Shown one piece after another: positions 15,420-23,117 of a DNA stretch of 28,436 bases. Both the position numbers and the translations under genes were made by a program. Position 1 is the first letter of the stretch. The number at the start of each line of letters is the position of its first letter. The notes beneath the pieces were generated by a model, which was not told the origin of the DNA, ran no database searches, and saw only the letters and a list, made by a program, of their open reading frames with translations. The DNA lies in NCBI GenBank assembly GCA_035494855.1, contig DATJGR010000184.1, forward strand, positions 1 to 28,436. The letters run 5' to 3'. The DNA is from DATJGR01 sp035494855. GTDB taxonomy: Bacteria > Pseudomonadota > Gammaproteobacteria > Pseudomonadales > Azotimanducaceae.

Positions 15420-17147
15420 GTGACCGCAGCGGTCGAGATCCGCGATGTCGTCAAGAAGTTCGATGACGTCGAGGCGCTGAAAGGCATATCGGCAGACATC
15501 GAGGCGGGGCGCCTCACCGGGCTCGTTGGGCCCGATGGGTCGGGCAAGACCACTCTGATTCGTCTGATCGGCGCGTTGCTGAAGCCCACGGAAGGTCAGA
15601 TTCGTTTAATGGGGAAGGATGTCGTCACTTTCGCGTCCACCATCCACTCCAACACCGGCTACATGCCACAACGGTTCGGCCTTTACGAAGAACTCTCCGT
15701 CATCGAGAACCTGGAGTTGTACGCGCGTCTGCGCGGTGTGAAACCCGGCGCACTCGATTCGACCTTCGCAGAATTGCTGCGGTTCACGCGCCTCGAACAA
15801 TTTACGAAGCGACGCGCGGGCAAGCTTTCCGGCGGAATGAAACAGAAGCTGGGTCTGGCCTGTGCGCTGCTCGGCAAGCCCGACGTGCTGTTGCTCGACG
15901 AGCCCAGCGTCGGCGTAGACCCGATCAGCCGTCGTGAGCTGTGGACGATGGTGCAAGCCCTGAAGAACGACGGTATGGCAGTAGTCTGGTCCACGGCCTA
16001 CCTCGACGAGGCGGACCGCTGCGACTCGGTGCTGATGTTGAACGACGGTCGCATCGAGTTCGATGGTCCGCCTCGGGACTTGACGCAACGCGTCGTCGGT
16101 CGCAGCCATCGCCTGGTCGGAATTGCGCGCGATCGCCGTGCCGTGTTGGCTGAGACGCTCGATATGGACATCGTCCGCGACGGCGTTATCGAAGGCGATG
16201 CGATCCGCGTTGTATTGAACGACGGTGCGGATCCGGCGCCCGTGCGAGAAGCCGCCGCGCGTCACGGCGGCCGCCTCGAGCCTGCCGTCTCGCGCTTCGA
16301 AGACGCGTTCATCGACCTGCTCGGCGGTGGCCCGGGCGGGCGTTCCGCGATTGCGGAACAAATGGACGTAGTGGATCTGGGCACCGACATCGCTGTGTCG
16401 TGCAGCCACCTGACAAAACGTTACGGCAACTTCACCGCCACGGACGATGTGACGTTCGAAGTGGCGAAGGGCGAGATCTTCGGCGTACTCGGCCCCAACG
16501 GCGCCGGTAAGTCGACCACATTCAAGATGCTGTGCGGTCTGCAGAAGCCGACCTCCGGTGAAGCGCGAGTCGTGGGTCTCGATCTGCGCCGTGCCAAGAG
16601 CCAGGCGAAGCTGAAGCTGGGGTACATGTCGCAGAAATTCGCGCTCTACGATCTGCTGTCGGTCAAACAGAATCTCGATTTCTACTCCGGCGTATACGGC
16701 CTGACGGGTGCACTTCGCCGCGAGCGCATCGACGAGATGATCGAGACGTTCGAGCTCGCGCGCTTTCTGAAAGACTCACCGGAAACGCTGCCGCTCGGAT
16801 TCAAGCAGCGTCTCGCGCTCGCTTGCGCGTTGATGCACCGGCCGCTGGTGCTGTTTCTCGACGAACCGACATCCGGCGTCGACCCGATCACGCGGCGTGA
16901 ATTCTGGACCCACATCAACGGGCTCGTTAGGAAGGGCGTGACGGCCATGGTCACGACCCACTTCATGGAAGAGGCGGAGTATTGCGACCGGGTTGCATTG
17001 ATGTACCAGGCGAAGGTGATTGCGCTCGGTTCTCCGGACGCGCTGAAGGCGCGGGTGGCCAGCGCGCAGCGGCCGTCGCCGACGATGGAAGATGCATTTG
17101 TCGAGCTGGTGGAAGCGGCGGACGGCACCGTCCGCAATGCCGCATGA
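15420..17147 (+). CDS. ybhF: Double ATP-binding subunit of an ABC efflux pump, YbhF type
   Basis: A 575-residue cytoplasmic protein with two fused nucleotide-binding domains. NBD1 has Walker A GPDGSGKTT (residues 37-45), signature LSGGMKQKLGLA and Walker B LLLDEPSVGVDP. Its H-loop reads WSTAYLDEA with no histidine, which is also the E. coli YbhF pattern. NBD2 has Walker A GPNGAGKST, a divergent signature LPLGFKQRLALA, LFLDEPTSGVDP and a normal H-loop TTHFMEEAEYCD. About 80 residues link the two. The start is the GTG at 15420, one base after the ybhG stop; the gene overlaps ybhS by four bases. It energises the YbhS/YbhR permease. Confidence 0.94.
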   Translation: MTAAVEIRDVVKKFDDVEALKGISADIEAGRLTGLVGPDGSGKTTLIRLIGALLKPTEGQIRLMGKDVVTFASTIHSNTGYMPQRFGLYEELSVIENLELYARLRGVKPGALDSTFAELLRFTRLEQFTKRRAGKLSGGMKQKLGLACALLGKPDVLLLDEPSVGVDPISRRELWTMVQALKNDGMAVVWSTAYLDEADRCDSVLMLNDGRIEFDGPPRDLTQRVVGRSHRLVGIARDRRAVLAETLDMDIVRDGVIEGDAIRVVLNDGADPAPVREAAARHGGRLEPAVSRFEDAFIDLLGGGPGGRSAIAEQMDVVDLGTDIAVSCSHLTKRYGNFTATDDVTFEVAKGEIFGVLGPNGAGKSTTFKMLCGLQKPTSGEARVVGLDLRRAKSQAKLKLGYMSQKFALYDLLSVKQNLDFYSGVYGLTGALRRERIDEMIETFELARFLKDSPETLPLGFKQRLALACALMHRPLVLFLDEPTSGVDPITRREFWTHINGLVRKGVTAMVTTHFMEEAEYCDRVALMYQAKVIALGSPDALKARVASAQRPSPTMEDAFVELVEAADGTVRNAA

Positions 17148-18262
17148 GTGCCTTCAGCCTTCGTCGCCTCGGCGGACTCGTCTACAAAGAGAGCCTGCAG
17201 GTGCTGCGCGATCCGTCGGCGATTCTCGTGACGTTCGCATTGCCCACGGTGTTGATGCTCGTGTTCGCCTTTGCCTTGTCGTTAGACCAGCGCCACGTGC
17301 CGATCGCCGTCGTTCTCGAAAGCGACGGTGCCGATGCGCAGGAACTCGCCGCCGCGTTTTCCGGTACCCGTTTCTTCGATGTAACGCCGGCGCGGGATCG
17401 ACGCGAGGTTGCCGCCAAAGTGGTCGCGGGCAAGCTGAAGGGATTCGTGGTCATTCCGCAGGACTTCGATGCGCGCCTGAAGGAAGCGAGCCGTGGGTCG
17501 CTGGTGCAGGTCGTCACGGACGGTTCGCAACCGAACACGGCGAGCTTCGTCGGCGCTTATGCGAGCGGTGTCGTTGCTACGTGGCTGTCGCAACGTGACG
17601 GCGCGCGTGCGCCTGCCATCTCGCTGGAAGCGAGATTCTGGTTCAATCCGGAACTCAACAGCCGACATTTCCTGATACCCGGAGCGATCGCCATCATCAT
17701 GACGCTGATCGGCACGTTGCTCACTGCGCTGGTTGTCGCGCGCGAGTGGGAGCGCGGCACGATGGAGGCGGTGATGTCGACGTCCGCGACGGTTCTCGAA
17801 ATCCTGCTCGGTAAGCTGCTGCCGTATTTCGGCCTGGGTCTGGTGGCCACCTTCGGCTGCGCGATGCTGGCGACGCACGCCTTCGGTGTACCGATGCGGG
17901 GTTCGTACTTCGCGCTGTTCATGCTGTCGTCGGCGTTCCTGGTTCCCGCGTTGGGTCAGGGGCTGCTGATATCCACCGCCTCGCATAATCAACTCGTCGC
18001 GTCGCAGCTTGCCGCGCAGACGGGATTCCTGCCGGCGTTCATGTTGTCGGGCTTCCTGTTCGAGATCGGCAACATGCCCGGTTGGCTGCAGACGATCACG
18101 TACGCCATCCCGGCCCGTTATTTCGTGGCATCGCTGCAAACGGTGTTCCTCACGGGCGATGTATGGGCGCAGTTCCTGCCGAACATCCTCGCGATGCTTG
18201 CGGTCGGTGCGGGGTTCTTCATCATCGTTGCGCGCAACACGCGCAAGAGTATGGAAGACTGA
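17144..18262 (+). CDS. ybhS: ABC-2 type permease subunit, YbhS type
   Basis: A 372-residue inner-membrane protein. The N-terminal YKESLQVLRDPSAI precedes the first membrane helix. A large periplasmic domain (about residues 45-165, beginning LDQRHVPIAVVLES) follows, then five C-terminal helices with VVAREWERGTMEAVMSTS before the next helix and the late motif NMPGWLQTITYAIPARYF. This is the ABC-2/DrrB architecture of YbhS. The ATG at 17144 overlaps the ybhF stop, so translation is coupled. Confidence 0.93.
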   Translation: MSAFSLRRLGGLVYKESLQVLRDPSAILVTFALPTVLMLVFAFALSLDQRHVPIAVVLESDGADAQELAAAFSGTRFFDVTPARDRREVAAKVVAGKLKGFVVIPQDFDARLKEASRGSLVQVVTDGSQPNTASFVGAYASGVVATWLSQRDGARAPAISLEARFWFNPELNSRHFLIPGAIAIIMTLIGTLLTALVVAREWERGTMEAVMSTSATVLEILLGKLLPYFGLGLVATFGCAMLATHAFGVPMRGSYFALFMLSSAFLVPALGQGLLISTASHNQLVASQLAAQTGFLPAFMLSGFLFEIGNMPGWLQTITYAIPARYFVASLQTVFLTGDVWAQFLPNILAMLAVGAGFFIIVARNTRKSMED

Positions 18263-18263
18263 C

Positions 18264-19361
18264 ATGCGGCTCGGCGCGCAAATCGTCAAAGAGCTGCTCG
18301 TCAATCTGCGGGATGGGCAGGTGCGCCTGGCGTTCGTCGGTCCGCCGCTGCTGCAGGTGTGTCTGTTGGCGTACGCGGCGACCCTTGAAGTGCGCAACGT
18401 CGACATCGCGGTGGTCATCGACGATACCGGCCGGGCGTCGCACGAACTGGTGCAGCGCATCGGTTCCGCGCGTTTCGTACATGAGCTCGTCGTCGTGCAC
18501 CGGGCCGAGACGATTGCGCAACTGGTCGATCGTCGCAAGGTGCTCGTCGGCGTGCACATCGCCGCCGATTTTTCGCGCGACGTTGCGGCCGGCCGTCCTG
18601 CATCGGTGCAGGTGTTGGTCGACGGCCGTCGCGGTAACTCCGGACAGATCGCGCTGAGCTATCTGCAGAACATCGCGAACGACTATGGCGCCGAACTGAC
18701 CGGTTCGCGGGCGGCTGGCGTGCCGCGCACCGAGGTACGCAACTGGTTCAACGAGAACCTCATCTATTTGTGGTTCGTGCTTCCGGCCATGACCGGCATT
18801 CTGGTCATGTTCACCACGCTGGTGGTCACCGCATTATCGATAGCGAAGGAGCGTGAGCAGGGCACCTTCGATCAGTTGTTGGTGTCGCCTTCGTCCCCGC
18901 TCGAGATCGTCATCGCCAAGTGCGTGCCGGCGTTCATCATCGCGATAGCCCAGGCGGCATTGATGGTCAGCGTGGCCACGCTGATATTCGATATTCCGTT
19001 CGCCGGTTCGTTGCCGCTGCTGTTGCTGGCGGTGGTGCTGTTCGGATTTTCGCTGGTCGGGATCGGTCTGATGCTGTCGGCGATCTGCGAGACTCAACAA
19101 CAGGCGATTCTCAGCGTATTCGCCGTGGGTTATCCGCTGATCATGATTTCCGGGTTTGCAACGCCGGTCGAAAACATGCCCGACTGGTTGCAGACCATCG
19201 CCGAAGGCAGCCCGCTCAAGCACTTTCTGGTCATCGTTCAGGGCAGTTTCTCCAAGGCGATGCCGCCTATCGAGGTCTGGTCCAACGCGTGGCCGATGCT
19301 GGTCATCGGACTGATTTCGTTGGCGATGGCGATGGTCATCGTGAAGCGCAAGCTGCAGTAG
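18264..19361 (+). CDS. ybhR: ABC-2 type permease subunit, YbhR type
   Basis: A 365-residue partner of YbhS. It starts MRLGAQIVKELLVNLRDGQV and enters the first helix, then YAATLEVRNVDIAVV, which corresponds closely to the E. coli YbhR periplasmic start. Further matches are VLVDGRRGNSGQIALSYLQ, VRNWFNENLIYLWFVLP, KEREQGTFDQLLVSP, FAGSLPLLLLAVVLFG and ENMPDWLQTI. It begins one base after the ybhS stop and ends the operon. With YbhG and YbhF it should form a complete exporter; the E. coli pump affects tolerance to some antibiotics and cations. Confidence 0.93.
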   Translation: MRLGAQIVKELLVNLRDGQVRLAFVGPPLLQVCLLAYAATLEVRNVDIAVVIDDTGRASHELVQRIGSARFVHELVVVHRAETIAQLVDRRKVLVGVHIAADFSRDVAAGRPASVQVLVDGRRGNSGQIALSYLQNIANDYGAELTGSRAAGVPRTEVRNWFNENLIYLWFVLPAMTGILVMFTTLVVTALSIAKEREQGTFDQLLVSPSSPLEIVIAKCVPAFIIAIAQAALMVSVATLIFDIPFAGSLPLLLLAVVLFGFSLVGIGLMLSAICETQQQAILSVFAVGYPLIMISGFATPVENMPDWLQTIAEGSPLKHFLVIVQGSFSKAMPPIEVWSNAWPMLVIGLISLAMAMVIVKRKLQ

Positions 19362-19375
19362 CGGCGTCGCGACGG

Positions 19376-19403
19376 TTGCACTTAGACTGACGCGAAGAAC
19401 GAT
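19376..19403 (+). promoter_or_regulatory. Possible promoter of the thiolase gene
   Basis: TTGCAC (19376-19381) and AACGAT (19398-19403) are 16 bases apart, the same spacing as the cecR promoter, whose -10 is TACGAT. ACTTAG (19380-19385) matches one half of the cecR operator but has no second arm. The leader would be under ten bases while GGGGGA at 19405-19410 is a strong ribosome-binding site, so this promoter is doubtful. Confidence 0.2.
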
Positions 19404-19416
19404 TGGGGGAAGTACC

Positions 19417-20616
19417 GTGGTGAGTCAGGCGAGAGACGCCGCGATCGTCGGCGTGCACGAATATCCGTCGCGTAAGGTCGACGGCAAAGTCAGCTCCATG
19501 CAGATCAAGGCCGCGAGTGCCGCACGCGCGCTCGCCGACGCGGGTCTGACGTGGAAAGACGTCGACGCGATCTACGATGCTGGCGAAGGCGGCGGCGGGA
19601 TGAGCGGGCTCACGATCGCAGAGTACTTCGGCCTCAAACCGAACGTCATCGACACCACCGCGGTCGGCGGCAGTTCATACGAGTTTCACGCGGCGCACGC
19701 GAAGCGCGACATCGCCGCAGGCAAGGCGCGCGTTGCGCTGCTGACGTATGGATCCAACGCGCTCAGCCAGGCGATGGCGATCGGTACCGGCGGGCGCGGC
19801 GGTTTCGGCACACATCCGGCCGAGAACATGGATTCGTTCGCCGGCATGACGCTGGTGTCGAACTACGCGATGGTCGCGCGCCGCCACATGCATCAATACG
19901 GCACCACCAGCGAGCAGCTCGCCGAAATCGGCATCGCGACGCGCCTGCACGCGATGCGCAATCCGGAAGCCGTCGCCGCAATGACGGCGCTCGGATTTCT
20001 CGACATCCGCGAGACCACCATCGACGACGTCATCAACTCACCGCTCATCGCCGATCCGCTGCATCGACTCGACTGCTGCATGATCTCGGACGGCGGCGGT
20101 GCAGTGGTCATCGCCGCGGCAGACGTCGCGCGCGACTGCAAGAAAGTGCCGGTGTGGATTCTCGGCAGCGGCGAAGCGACGAAGTATCCGGAGAACGGCG
20201 GCGACATCACCGTGAGCGCCGCGCGCCAGTCGGGTCCGCCGGCGTTCGGCGAGGCCGGCGTGAAGCCCGGTGAAATCGACATCGCGATGATCTACGACTC
20301 GTTCAGCATCACCGTACTGACGCTGCTCGAAGACCTCGGGTTCTGCAAGAAAGGCGAGGGCGGTGCGTACGTCAGCGGCGGACGCCTGCGTTTCGACCGG
20401 CCGAACGACGGTCCCGCGCTCAACACCGACGGCGGCGGACTGTCGTCGAACCATCCGGGCATGCGCGGCATCTTCCTGCTGATCGAAGCGACGCGACAGC
20501 TGCGCGGCGAATCGACATCGCAGGTAAAGGACGCGCGCCTCGCGGTGGCGCACGGCAATGGCGGCATGTTGGGCAGCCGGCACAGCGGCGGCACCGTGAT
20601 TCTGGGGAGAGACTGA
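19417..20616 (+). CDS. Thiolase-fold acyl-CoA lyase, SCP-x/Ltp type (probable retro-aldolase subunit)
   Basis: A 399-residue thiolase-superfamily protein without the nucleophilic cysteine: where thiolases have the active-site Cys this one reads VGGSSYEFHAAHA (Ser86/Ser87), and the C-terminal CxG is replaced by HGNGGMLGSRHSGG. Such Cys-less members (SCP-x/Ltp) include Ltp2, which with a DUF35 partner cleaves the side chain of a steroid hydroxyacyl-CoA by retro-aldol reaction. Other family segments are YDSFSITVLTLLEDLGFC and DCCMISDGGGAVV. A DUF35 gene begins three bases after the stop, and MaoC-type hydratase subunits are encoded just beyond, which together match the known hydratase-aldolase set. 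Start: GTG at 19417 (19420 is possible), with GGGGGA six bases before it. Confidence 0.85.
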   Translation: MVSQARDAAIVGVHEYPSRKVDGKVSSMQIKAASAARALADAGLTWKDVDAIYDAGEGGGGMSGLTIAEYFGLKPNVIDTTAVGGSSYEFHAAHAKRDIAAGKARVALLTYGSNALSQAMAIGTGGRGGFGTHPAENMDSFAGMTLVSNYAMVARRHMHQYGTTSEQLAEIGIATRLHAMRNPEAVAAMTALGFLDIRETTIDDVINSPLIADPLHRLDCCMISDGGGAVVIAAADVARDCKKVPVWILGSGEATKYPENGGDITVSAARQSGPPAFGEAGVKPGEIDIAMIYDSFSITVLTLLEDLGFCKKGEGGAYVSGGRLRFDRPNDGPALNTDGGGLSSNHPGMRGIFLLIEATRQLRGESTSQVKDARLAVAHGNGGMLGSRHSGGTVILGRD

Positions 20617-20618
20617 AA

Positions 20619-21032
20619 ATGGCTGACTTCAAACGACCCCTACCGAATCTGAAGGAACACGATACCCGCGAGTTCTGGCAGGCGACGAAGGACGGCAAGC
20701 TGACTTATCAGAAATGCGTCGATTGCGGCACGGTGGTGTTCTATCCGCGCCACCACTGCACCGCGTGTCTCGGCAGCAATCTGTCGTGGCACACCGCGTC
20801 GGGGCGCGGGACGGTGTACAGCTTCAGCGTGGTGCGCAAAGCGGAGCATCCCTTCTTTCGTGGACAGGTTCCCTATGCGGTGGCATGGATCGACCTCGAT
20901 GAGGGTCCGCGCCTGCTGTCGAACGTCATCGGCGTGGACGATCCTGCCAACGACATCACGGTGGGGCAACGCGTGATGGTGGAGTGGGAAATTCACGACG
21001 AACTCGCATTGCCGTTGTTCAGGCCGGCGTGA
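20619..21032 (+). CDS. DUF35 / OB-fold zinc-ribbon protein, partner of the Ltp-type thiolase
   Basis: A 137-residue protein with a rubredoxin-like zinc ribbon (Cys33, Cys36, Cys47, Cys50; QKCVDCG and HCTAC) followed by an OB fold (GRGTVYSFSVVR, VPYAVAWIDLDEGPRLLSNV). Proteins of this family bind SCP-x/Ltp thiolases and are needed for their stability or CoA binding; in mycobacterial ChsH2 this domain is fused to a MaoC domain, whereas here it stands alone. The gene follows the thiolase stop by two bases. Confidence 0.93.
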   Translation: MADFKRPLPNLKEHDTREFWQATKDGKLTYQKCVDCGTVVFYPRHHCTACLGSNLSWHTASGRGTVYSFSVVRKAEHPFFRGQVPYAVAWIDLDEGPRLLSNVIGVDDPANDITVGQRVMVEWEIHDELALPLFRPA

Positions 21033-21087
21033 CGCTGAGCTGACGTCTCCACCTTTCGTCGGCGCGCGTCCGGCGCACCGAACCTCA

Positions 21088-21156
21088 GCCGCTCAACCGC
21101 TCAATCGAAGTCGCACTGCGGACAACCGCCGCTCGACCGACTATCGAAGTCGAACT
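21088..21156. repeat. Imperfect direct repeat, about 29 bp, two copies
   Basis: Two copies (21088-21117 and 21128-21156), 40 bases apart, both begin GCCGCTC, carry ATCGAAGTCG near the end and finish with ACT; they differ by a few substitutions and one indel. They fill most of the gap between the convergent DUF35 and MaoC genes, and the second copy reaches the MaoC stop codon. Origin unknown; likely a local duplication. Confidence 0.6.
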
Positions 21157-21580
21157 AGCTCGTTGGGAGATTCGCAGTAGCGGTGCCGAACACGCGCGTT
21201 TCGTTCGCTGCGTTCGTGACGGTGAGGTCGATCACCACGCTGCCGGCTTCTTCGTCGATGTCGGTGACGACGCCGCTGATCTGATACACCTCGTCGACGA
21301 CCACCGGCGCGCGAAACACGGTGTCGACGTTCGTCACCTGAGCATCCGGCGCCCAGCGGTGAATCATCGCGGAAAGAAATCCCTGGCTCATGATGCCCGG
21401 CACGAGTGCGCCAGGCAGTCCTTCCTTGCGCGCTGCTTCGTGATCGGTGAAGCGAGGTCGATCCCAGCCGGCCGCGCGCGCGAAACGCCGCACGTTCTCG
21501 AGGGTGGTATCGGGCGCGAACACCGGCAGTTGCGCGCCGAACTCGACGTCGGTGATGGTCTTGATGGTCTTGATGGTCAT
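21155..21580 (-). CDS. MaoC-like hot-dog (acyl dehydratase) subunit, catalytic residues altered
   Basis: A 141-residue single hot-dog protein. The hydratase-2 region is recognisable (AGWDRPRFTDHEAARKEGLP, then PGIMSQGFLSAM), but in the usual GDxNPxHxD signature the catalytic Asp and His appear as Trp39 and Phe44, while Pro42 and the last Asp (Asp46) are kept. It therefore looks like the non-catalytic or modified half of a two-subunit hydratase. It overlaps the preceding MaoC-N-type gene by four bases (ATGA). The N-terminus begins with a short repeat, MTIKTIKTIT, encoded by repeated 9-base units. With the partner it would hydrate an enoyl-CoA ahead of aldol cleavage. Confidence 0.8.
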   Translation of the reverse strand: MTIKTIKTITDVEFGAQLPVFAPDTTLENVRRFARAAGWDRPRFTDHEAARKEGLPGALVPGIMSQGFLSAMIHRWAPDAQVTNVDTVFRAPVVVDEVYQISGVVTDIDEEAGSVVIDLTVTNAANETRVFGTATANLPTS

Positions 21581-22023
21581 GCGTCGGGCCGCTCCCTGAT
21601 CACCATGCTAGTGTCGGCCGACGACAGATGCGCGCCGGCCTCGTCGTACAGCTCCATCCGCAGCACGATGAACACCATGCGGCCGGACCTCCCGGACTTG
21701 GTGTAGATGTCGTGGATGTGGCTCTTGCCGATGAGCTTCGTGTCGGGCCGGATCGGCAATCGCGGTGTCACTGCTTTTCCGGCGTCCATTCCGAGACCCG
21801 GCAGGTTCGGGAAGCCGTCGGGCAAACGGCGGCCGGCGTTGAAACTGGACGGAAACGTTGGCGGCGCCTGGAAGTCGGGATGCTTCGGATCGGTGTAACG
21901 CGGCGCGAGTTCGCCGCACGTCTTCGCATAGTCGGCGAGCTTTTCCGCGCTGATCGTGAACGTCTGTTCGTCGAAGTCGACGTTCAGGAAACGCGTCTTC
22001 AGGTCTTCGATGTCGAGGGTCAT
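21577..22023 (-). CDS. MaoC N-terminal-type dehydratase subunit
   Basis: A 148-residue protein whose N-terminal part (TFTISAEKLADYAKTCGE, then PRYTDP and APPTFPSSF) is typical of the N-terminal hot-dog domain of FAS1/MaoC-type hydratases. The second half has the hot-dog beta strands (KLIGKSHIHDIYTKSGRSG, MVFIVLRMELYDEAG). The start at 22023 overlaps the PHP gene stop and the gene overlaps the next MaoC gene, so the two halves are made together. The arrangement equals ChsH2's MaoC domain with ChsH1, the heteromeric hydratase of cholesterol side-chain degradation, though equivalence is inferred from context. Confidence 0.8.
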   Translation of the reverse strand: MTLDIEDLKTRFLNVDFDEQTFTISAEKLADYAKTCGELAPRYTDPKHPDFQAPPTFPSSFNAGRRLPDGFPNLPGLGMDAGKAVTPRLPIRPDTKLIGKSHIHDIYTKSGRSGRMVFIVLRMELYDEAGAHLSSADTSMVIRERPDA

Positions 22024-22664
22024 GCTTCTGCTTCGGACGTTTTGAACGAAACCGCGGTGAAGTCGCCGGCGCGCAACGCCTCCACGAGTTCGACGACGCT
22101 GTTGACCGGCGCCGGAAAACGCGTCGCGCAACGGCCGATGTGGCTGACGATGTGCGCGTCGCTGCCGCCGATGCCGAGATAGTTGTGTGCGCGCGCCATC
22201 GCTTCGGCGATGGCGTCTTCGCCTTCGCGGCTGCCGCCGTTGCGTGTTTCGACGATCCGCACGCCGGCCGGTACGCCGAGCGCTTCGAGATGCGCAGCCA
22301 TTCCGACACGTTTGCGTCCGGGATGACACGGCACCGGAATCGCGCCGTGCTTCGCGCAGGCATCGATGACGCCGGCGAGCGACAGATGGATGTCGCCGAA
22401 GTCGAACGCCGCGCGCAGCGCGTCGTTGACGCCGAACACCAGCACGTGGCCGTAGTCCGTTTCGACCTCGCTCGCTTTCAGAATCGTCAGATCGAATTCC
22501 TCGGCGAGCGCCGTGTAGTCGGACTCCGCGTCGTATTGTCGATGTTCGGTCAACACGAAACCGTCGATCGGAATGTCGCGCGAGCGAATCCACTGGCAGT
22601 AGTTACGCACCTTCGCGCGACCGTCGTCGGATTTGATCGAGTGGGTATGCAGATCGAGGATCAT
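22020..22664 (-). CDS. PHP-domain metal-dependent phosphoesterase-like protein
   Basis: A 214-residue PHP-superfamily protein. The metal-binding motifs are in order: DLHTHSIKSDDG at the N-terminus, LTEHRQ, KASEVET, CHPGRKR and IGGSDAHIVSHIG. PHP proteins are usually phosphoesterases or PHP-type hydrolases acting on small phosphorylated molecules or nucleotides. Start: ATG at 22664; a longer open frame upstream lies antisense to the ferredoxin gene and is not coding. It heads the minus-strand trio with the two MaoC subunits (ATGA overlap), so a role in the same pathway is possible but unclear. Confidence 0.88.
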   Translation of the reverse strand: MILDLHTHSIKSDDGRAKVRNYCQWIRSRDIPIDGFVLTEHRQYDAESDYTALAEEFDLTILKASEVETDYGHVLVFGVNDALRAAFDFGDIHLSLAGVIDACAKHGAIPVPCHPGRKRVGMAAHLEALGVPAGVRIVETRNGGSREGEDAIAEAMARAHNYLGIGGSDAHIVSHIGRCATRFPAPVNSVVELVEALRAGDFTAVSFKTSEAEA

Positions 22665-22690
22665 GCGGCATGGTAACGGCACAGTTCCTA

Positions 22691-22749
22691 TTGCGCGAGA
22701 GGCTTGCCGAACGGCCCGCCAAAGGCGGAACGCCGGGTTGCGCGAGAGG
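22691..22749. repeat. 12-bp direct repeat TTGCGCGAGAGG in a divergent promoter region
   Basis: Identical 12-mers lie at 22691-22702 and 22738-22749, 47 bases apart, in the 132-bp gap between the divergent PHP gene (start 22664) and ferredoxin gene (start 22797). A small hairpin, CCGCC-AAA-GGCGG (22716-22728), lies between them. They may be paired binding sites for a regulator acting on both directions. Confidence 0.4.
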
Positions 22750-22763
22750 GGTGCGTCGTTCAG

Positions 22764-22773
22764 GCTGCGCAGC
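22764..22773. promoter_or_regulatory. 10-bp palindrome GCTGCGCAGC before the ferredoxin gene
   Basis: A perfect palindrome 24 bases upstream of the GTG start at 22797, downstream of the second direct repeat. It could be an operator or chance in GC-rich DNA. Confidence 0.25.
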
Positions 22774-22796
22774 TTTGTAAGAGTTCGAGACCGTAG

Positions 22797-23117
22797 GTGG
22801 CGAAGGTCACATTCGTGCATCCCGATGGCAGCCGCGAGACGCACTTGGCCGTTGCCGGCGAAACGGTGATGGATTGCGCACTCGATCATGGCGTGGTCGG
22901 CATTCGGGCGCAGTGCGGCGGCGCGTGTACCTGCGTGACGTGTCATTGCTACGTCGAATCGCCTTGGGCGGAGCGGCTCGTGCAGCCGCGCGCCGATGAG
23001 CTCGAAATGCTCGAATATGCATGGGCGCGCGAATCGAACAGCCGTCTGGCCTGTCAGGTGGTACTCGATGAAACGTACACGGGCATCGTGATCCGAATTC
23101 CGCGCCGGCAGGCGTGA
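22797..23117 (+). CDS. [2Fe-2S] ferredoxin, adrenodoxin type, second copy
   Basis: A 106-residue ferredoxin with Cys40, Cys46, Cys49 and Cys86 (CGGACTCVTC, RLACQ), exactly the length and spacing of the ferredoxin encoded at 7182. Sequence identity between the two is moderate, so they are old paralogues, perhaps with different partners. The start is the GTG at 22797 and the stop overlaps the following hydrolase gene (GTGA). No oxygenase is encoded next to it. Confidence 0.92.
   Translation: MAKVTFVHPDGSRETHLAVAGETVMDCALDHGVVGIRAQCGGACTCVTCHCYVESPWAERLVQPRADELEMLEYAWARESNSRLACQVVLDETYTGIVIRIPRRQA

Noticed and set aside
17282..18559. A 425-codon minus-strand frame opposite ybhS/ybhR
   Set aside because: Antisense to two clear membrane genes and Arg-rich throughout.
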